Assembly: GCA_965368085.1 (NCBI GenBank)
Contig: CBDULP010000027.1
Span: 1 to 26,298 of the forward strand
Origin: Peptoclostridium sp965368085
Lineage (GTDB): Bacteria > Bacillota > Clostridia > Peptostreptococcales > Peptostreptococcaceae
Length of the DNA: 26,298 bases
Direction of reading: 5' to 3'
Shown: piece by piece, positions 23,461 to 26,298 of the stretch
Position numbering within the stretch: the first letter of the stretch is position 1
How the letters are laid out: each line of letters starts with the position of its first letter
Program-made: the position numbers and the translations under genes
Notes under the pieces: model-generated
Databases searched by the model: none
Told to the model about the DNA's origin: nothing
Seen by the model: the letters and a program-made list of their open reading frames with translations, nothing else

Positions 23461-24603
23461 ATGAAGGAAAAGGTGTTGCTTGACTGCATAAAGGGAGAGC
23501 CTAAAAGCGGTCTTATGGATTGTTTGATGTCTTGCAAGAAGAATAAACTTATTGAAATTGCAAACATGCGTGGAACAAAAGTTGCTGTAAGCTGGACAAA
23601 ATCAAAAATGAGCGAAAAACTATCAGAGGACATAGTAGCGAATTTTAAAGAGGATATAGCCCGTCTGGACAAAAATGCAGTGGAATTTTTGAAAGACACA
23701 GCTGGAAGGTCTGCAGAGGCTGTGAATGAGATAAGATATGAAGACTACAATGCTCTGGAAAAAAGAGGGAATGCATTCTTTTACAACCTTAAAGGAGACA
23801 TATACCCTGTGATTCCAGAGGAACTTTCGCCAATGCTTGAAGATGTATTTAGCGGCATGTCGAATGAAAAATCAAAAGAGGATTCAAATGAAGAAGGCAA
23901 GCAGATTTCATATGCAAGAGCTCTTGTGAACATATATGGAGCATGCAGGCTTGATCAGTTTGCGATTGTTTGGAACAACCACAACAAGGAAAAAATGACG
24001 TTTGACGAAGCAAGGGCATACATGGATATGCATGCGGGAAGCCAGGAGCATTTCAGGTATGAGGACGACTGTATAATATCAAACCGTATTCAAGGCGAAG
24101 CGGAGTACAGTGCGTTTTTGAAGAAATTGGCAAAAAGACCGTACTACATGCCTACAAAGACGGAAATAAACTTCTATTCCCAAAATGAATTTGACAGGGA
24201 CACGCTTCAGTATAAAAAATTCGAAGGCTTTATTAAAGCAAGGTTCAAAGATGAAAAAAAGGCACAGGACATTGTAAATGAAATTCTATACATGGGCATA
24301 ACTGAAAAATATACTTATGAAGCCGCTGAAATGATTCTTAAAGAGAACGGGTATCCGGTTGAAGAGGCAGGCGAAAAGGCCGAGCTTACAAAACTTATAA
24401 CGGATATTATGAACAATATGAGAAGATGGGTTCTGCGTGGAGCCATGCCTTCTCAGTTCACACGTGCAAGCGAAGTACCGTTTTTAGACGTGCTTTCGAT
24501 GAAGCAAAAACAGCCAGTTCACGGAAGCGTGGGAAGAAATGACCCTTGTCCTTGCGGAAGTAAAAAGAAATATAAAAAATGTTGCGGCAAGGCGAAATCT
24601 TAA
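23461..24603 (+). CDS. SEC-C motif protein of unknown function
   Basis: A 380-residue cytoplasmic protein ending in a SEC-C zinc-binding motif, GRNDPCPCGSKKKYKKCCG (about 359-377), the CxCx8CC pattern also found at the SecA tail. The rest is helical and charged (KVAVSWTKSKMSEKLSEDIV, YARALVNIYGACRLDQFAIV, KARFKDEKKAQDIVNEILYMG). It contains no catalytic motif that I recognise. SEC-C tails bind zinc and mediate contacts with SecB or ribosomes, but many stand-alone carriers are uncharacterised. The start follows AAAGGATGG at about 9 nt. It is the last gene before a strong terminator. Confidence 0.82.
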   Translation: MKEKVLLDCIKGEPKSGLMDCLMSCKKNKLIEIANMRGTKVAVSWTKSKMSEKLSEDIVANFKEDIARLDKNAVEFLKDTAGRSAEAVNEIRYEDYNALEKRGNAFFYNLKGDIYPVIPEELSPMLEDVFSGMSNEKSKEDSNEEGKQISYARALVNIYGACRLDQFAIVWNNHNKEKMTFDEARAYMDMHAGSQEHFRYEDDCIISNRIQGEAEYSAFLKKLAKRPYYMPTKTEINFYSQNEFDRDTLQYKKFEGFIKARFKDEKKAQDIVNEILYMGITEKYTYEAAEMILKENGYPVEEAGEKAELTKLITDIMNNMRRWVLRGAMPSQFTRASEVPFLDVLSMKQKQPVHGSVGRNDPCPCGSKKKYKKCCGKAKS

Positions 24604-24756
24604 TAGAATATATTTTGAAATTTTATTATTTACTTACAGCAAGAGTACATTCTTGTAAGATCATGTACAAAAGCATAAAAGATCCAGTAATTGCAATACA
24701 ATGCATTGAAAGATCAGTGAATTTGAAATGATCCACATGCAAATTTAATATAAATG

Positions 24757-24796
24757 CAAACAAAAAAGCACATCTGCAGATGTGCTTTTTTGTTTG
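24757..24796. terminator. Perfect 40-bp palindrome acting as bidirectional terminator
   Basis: Positions 24757-24796 are perfectly self-complementary around a central CTGCAG. Each arm holds an A-rich outer part and the GC-containing core GCACATCTGCA. As RNA it forms a stem of about 18 bp with a tetraloop, flanked by six Ts. It lies 150 nt after the SEC-C gene. The rest of the 24604-24998 gap, apart from the promoter at 24898-24926, shows nothing I can name. Confidence 0.88.
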
Positions 24797-24897
24797 ACCA
24801 GAGTGTGCTATCTGTAGGAACAACGAGAACAGCATAACGGGAGGAGCGGGCTTGCTTAAATGCAAAAATTTGCACAAGGGCAGTGTGTATGGAAGGC

Positions 24898-24926
24898 TTG
24901 ACAAAAAAGAAAAATAGGATTAAATA
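24898..24926 (+). promoter_or_regulatory. Sigma-A promoter of the lipoprotein gene
   Basis: A perfect TTGACA at 24898-24903 is followed after 17 nt by TAAATA at 24921-24926. The lipoprotein ATG is at 24999, leaving a leader of about 65 nt. Confidence 0.7.
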
Positions 24927-24998
24927 TACATAGAAGGTAAAAATATGTATATCTGAAATTCCAATGAACGCAGACTTGAAAGAAAGGAAAGGTGGAGA

Positions 24999-26141
24999 AT
25001 GAAAAAAATTGCAGTGATTTTGATTGCATTGACTGTTATTGTGACAGGCTGTACGAACAAGGGTGGCGAACAGGGTGTGAATACGAAGAAGGAGTCTTCA
25101 GCCTTGCAGGAAGACCCGGGGGAAAGTGAAAGGTCTTCTGATGAGGAATCAAAAGATGCCGGGAACATGAAAAAAGATCCGCAAAATGCTTTTTATTTCA
25201 CCTGTTCAACCGAGGGAGAAAATGAAAAAATAGGCGTTGCATTTGAAGCTCATGACAGGGACGGAAATGTTATTTGGAACAGAACATGGAACCGGATTGG
25301 CGAGTTCGAGGAAGACTTTGTTTCAGATGTGGTTGCAAGGAATAAAATGGTATACGTATGGGTGCACGGCACGCTGTATGCACTGGACGTTGATACTGGC
25401 TATGAGGTTTGGACCTCGGAAAATGTGGGCGATGTTTATAAACTGTACATAAATGAAAACAGGCTTTACCTGCTCGGTGGATACGGGTCTCTTTTGAGAT
25501 GTGTTGACATTGAAAGCGGAGAGCAGATTTGGAACAAGGATTATGACGACATATATTGGGGATCGAAAATTGGAATGATGGACGGCAATATAGCGGTCGA
25601 GTGTTCGGTTGACAGGAATGATGAGATAATGGAGCAGGTGGTGCTGTTTGATAAAGAGGGGAATATAGCATCAAGGTATGAGGGCGAGCTTCCAGAGAAA
25701 AAAGTTATATGGAATGATGCGTCGGCTTCAAGTACACTTGAATCCAATATGGAAAAATATGGCCCCAAAAACGTCACAGATGGCGACTACGATACCGCCT
25801 GGGTTGAAGGGGCGTCTGGATACGGGATAGGCGAGTATATAGCATTAAAAAACTCAACATATGAAAAGATAGGCAATATCAATGTGGTAAACGGGTACTG
25901 GAAGACTCATGAAACATATGAAAACAACGGGGCGGCAGAACAATTCAGGATTGACTTTTCAGATGGAAAATACCTGGTGTATGAAGAGCGTGGAAGAGGC
26001 AAGGACTCATATTACTTTGAAGAGACTGAGATTTTCCTGGCAGAGCCTGTGAGGACAAATTCGCTTAAGCTTACAATACTTGATGCGATTGAAGGCAAGA
26101 AATACGAAGACACATGCATTACGGAGATAAAAGCATACTGA
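24999..26141 (+). CDS. Lipoprotein with PQQ-type propeller and discoidin-like domain
   Basis: A 380-residue exported lipoprotein. The signal peptide ends in a lipobox TVIVTGC with Cys18 as the lipidated residue, followed by a charged Ser/Glu/Lys linker to about 60. Residues about 60-220 show PQQ/beta-propeller blades (DGNVIWNRTW, TLYALDVDTGYEVWTS, LLRCVDIESGEQIWNKDY), too few for a full eight-blade propeller. Residues about 240-380 resemble the discoidin or NADase-type glycan-binding domain (GPKNVTDGDYDTAWVEG, INVVNGYWKTHETY, RIDFSDGKYLVY). It is probably a surface protein that binds carbohydrate or protein partners; no enzyme motif is seen. The start follows AAGGTGGAGA. Confidence 0.86.
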   Translation: MKKIAVILIALTVIVTGCTNKGGEQGVNTKKESSALQEDPGESERSSDEESKDAGNMKKDPQNAFYFTCSTEGENEKIGVAFEAHDRDGNVIWNRTWNRIGEFEEDFVSDVVARNKMVYVWVHGTLYALDVDTGYEVWTSENVGDVYKLYINENRLYLLGGYGSLLRCVDIESGEQIWNKDYDDIYWGSKIGMMDGNIAVECSVDRNDEIMEQVVLFDKEGNIASRYEGELPEKKVIWNDASASSTLESNMEKYGPKNVTDGDYDTAWVEGASGYGIGEYIALKNSTYEKIGNINVVNGYWKTHETYENNGAAEQFRIDFSDGKYLVYEERGRGKDSYYFEETEIFLAEPVRTNSLKLTILDAIEGKKYEDTCITEIKAY

Positions 26142-26209
26142 TTTACAGATAATGGTCTTTATGGTTAATGGTGTATTCAGATGCAAAATACAAATGGGAG
26201 GAAGTTTAT

Positions 26210-26298
26210 ATGAACGGCAGGATTAGGATATGGGATTTGATTATTGCAATTGCACTTATGATTGTCATTTTTCCGGTGAATGCACATGCCGCGGTGGG
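26210..26298 (+). CDS. Secreted or membrane protein, N-terminal fragment at right edge
   Basis: An ATG at 26210 follows a strong GGGAGGAAGTTTAT. The 29 visible codons read as a signal peptide: basic start MNGRIRI, hydrophobic core LIIAIALMIVIF and a likely signal peptidase I site after VNAHA. The gene runs off the window, so no family can be given. It starts 69 nt after the lipoprotein gene and is probably co-transcribed with it. Confidence 0.7.
   Translation, partial: MNGRIRIWDLIIAIALMIVIFPVNAHAAV

Overview
The window looks like chromosomal DNA of a low-to-mid GC anaerobic Firmicute of class Clostridia. The reasons are near-consensus AGGAGG ribosome binding sites, heavy use of ATA (Ile) and AGA/AGG (Arg) codons, TTG starts, a four-subunit ferredoxin-dependent 2-oxoacid (pyruvate) oxidoreductase, an iron-type alcohol dehydrogenase under a sigma-54 activator, and a BlaI/M56 sensor pair. 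A Peptostreptococcaceae relative (Peptoclostridium or Acetoanaerobium type) is a guess from style only. I see no rRNA, tRNA, insertion sequence, CRISPR array or prophage.

Left part (1-7982): a Uup-like ABC-F ATPase runs off the left edge (minus). Next come a small cysteine-rich C_GCAxxG_C_C protein and a GAF-GGDEF diguanylate cyclase (plus), separated by a bidirectional hairpin from a second ABC-F ATPase (minus). A plus-strand run of single genes follows: flavodoxin-like protein, four-helix membrane protein, membrane-anchored metallophosphoesterase and alpha/beta hydrolase, closed by a terminator.

Middle (7983-14864): the minus-strand operon porG-porD-porA-porB is read from a very good sigma-A promoter (TTTACA-17-TATTAT) through a structured leader of about 130 nt. 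It is divergent from a large methyl-accepting chemotaxis protein. A 37-nt hairpin then separates the chemoreceptor from a convergent three-gene minus-strand operon.

Regulatory core (13503-20513): the minus operon encodes a BlaI-type repressor, a BlaR1-type M56 metalloprotease whose extracytoplasmic sensor is a degenerate M23/LytM domain instead of a penicillin-binding domain, and an NSS-family transporter whose gene overlaps the sensor gene. Its promoter (TTGACA-17-TAATAT) carries an ATTAC-N4-GTAAT dyad over the -10. Beside it, an AcoR-like sigma-54 activator is divergent from an iron alcohol dehydrogenase gene. The gap between these two holds a canonical -24/-12 promoter and a cluster of TGTAG-N7-CTACA dyads, so the complete regulatory circuit can be read from the DNA.

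Right part (20637-26298): two overlapping unknown membrane proteins are followed by a serine esterase overlapping the second. Then come an HD-domain hydrolase, a SEC-C motif protein, a perfect 40-bp palindrome terminator, a lipoprotein with a PQQ-type propeller plus a discoidin-like domain, and the start of a secreted protein cut by the right edge.

The most promising items for novelty are the BlaI / M56-dead-M23 / NSS operon, read as a cell-envelope sensor wired to a transporter, and the sigma-54 dehydrogenase circuit with its array of activator sites and a possible leader peptide.
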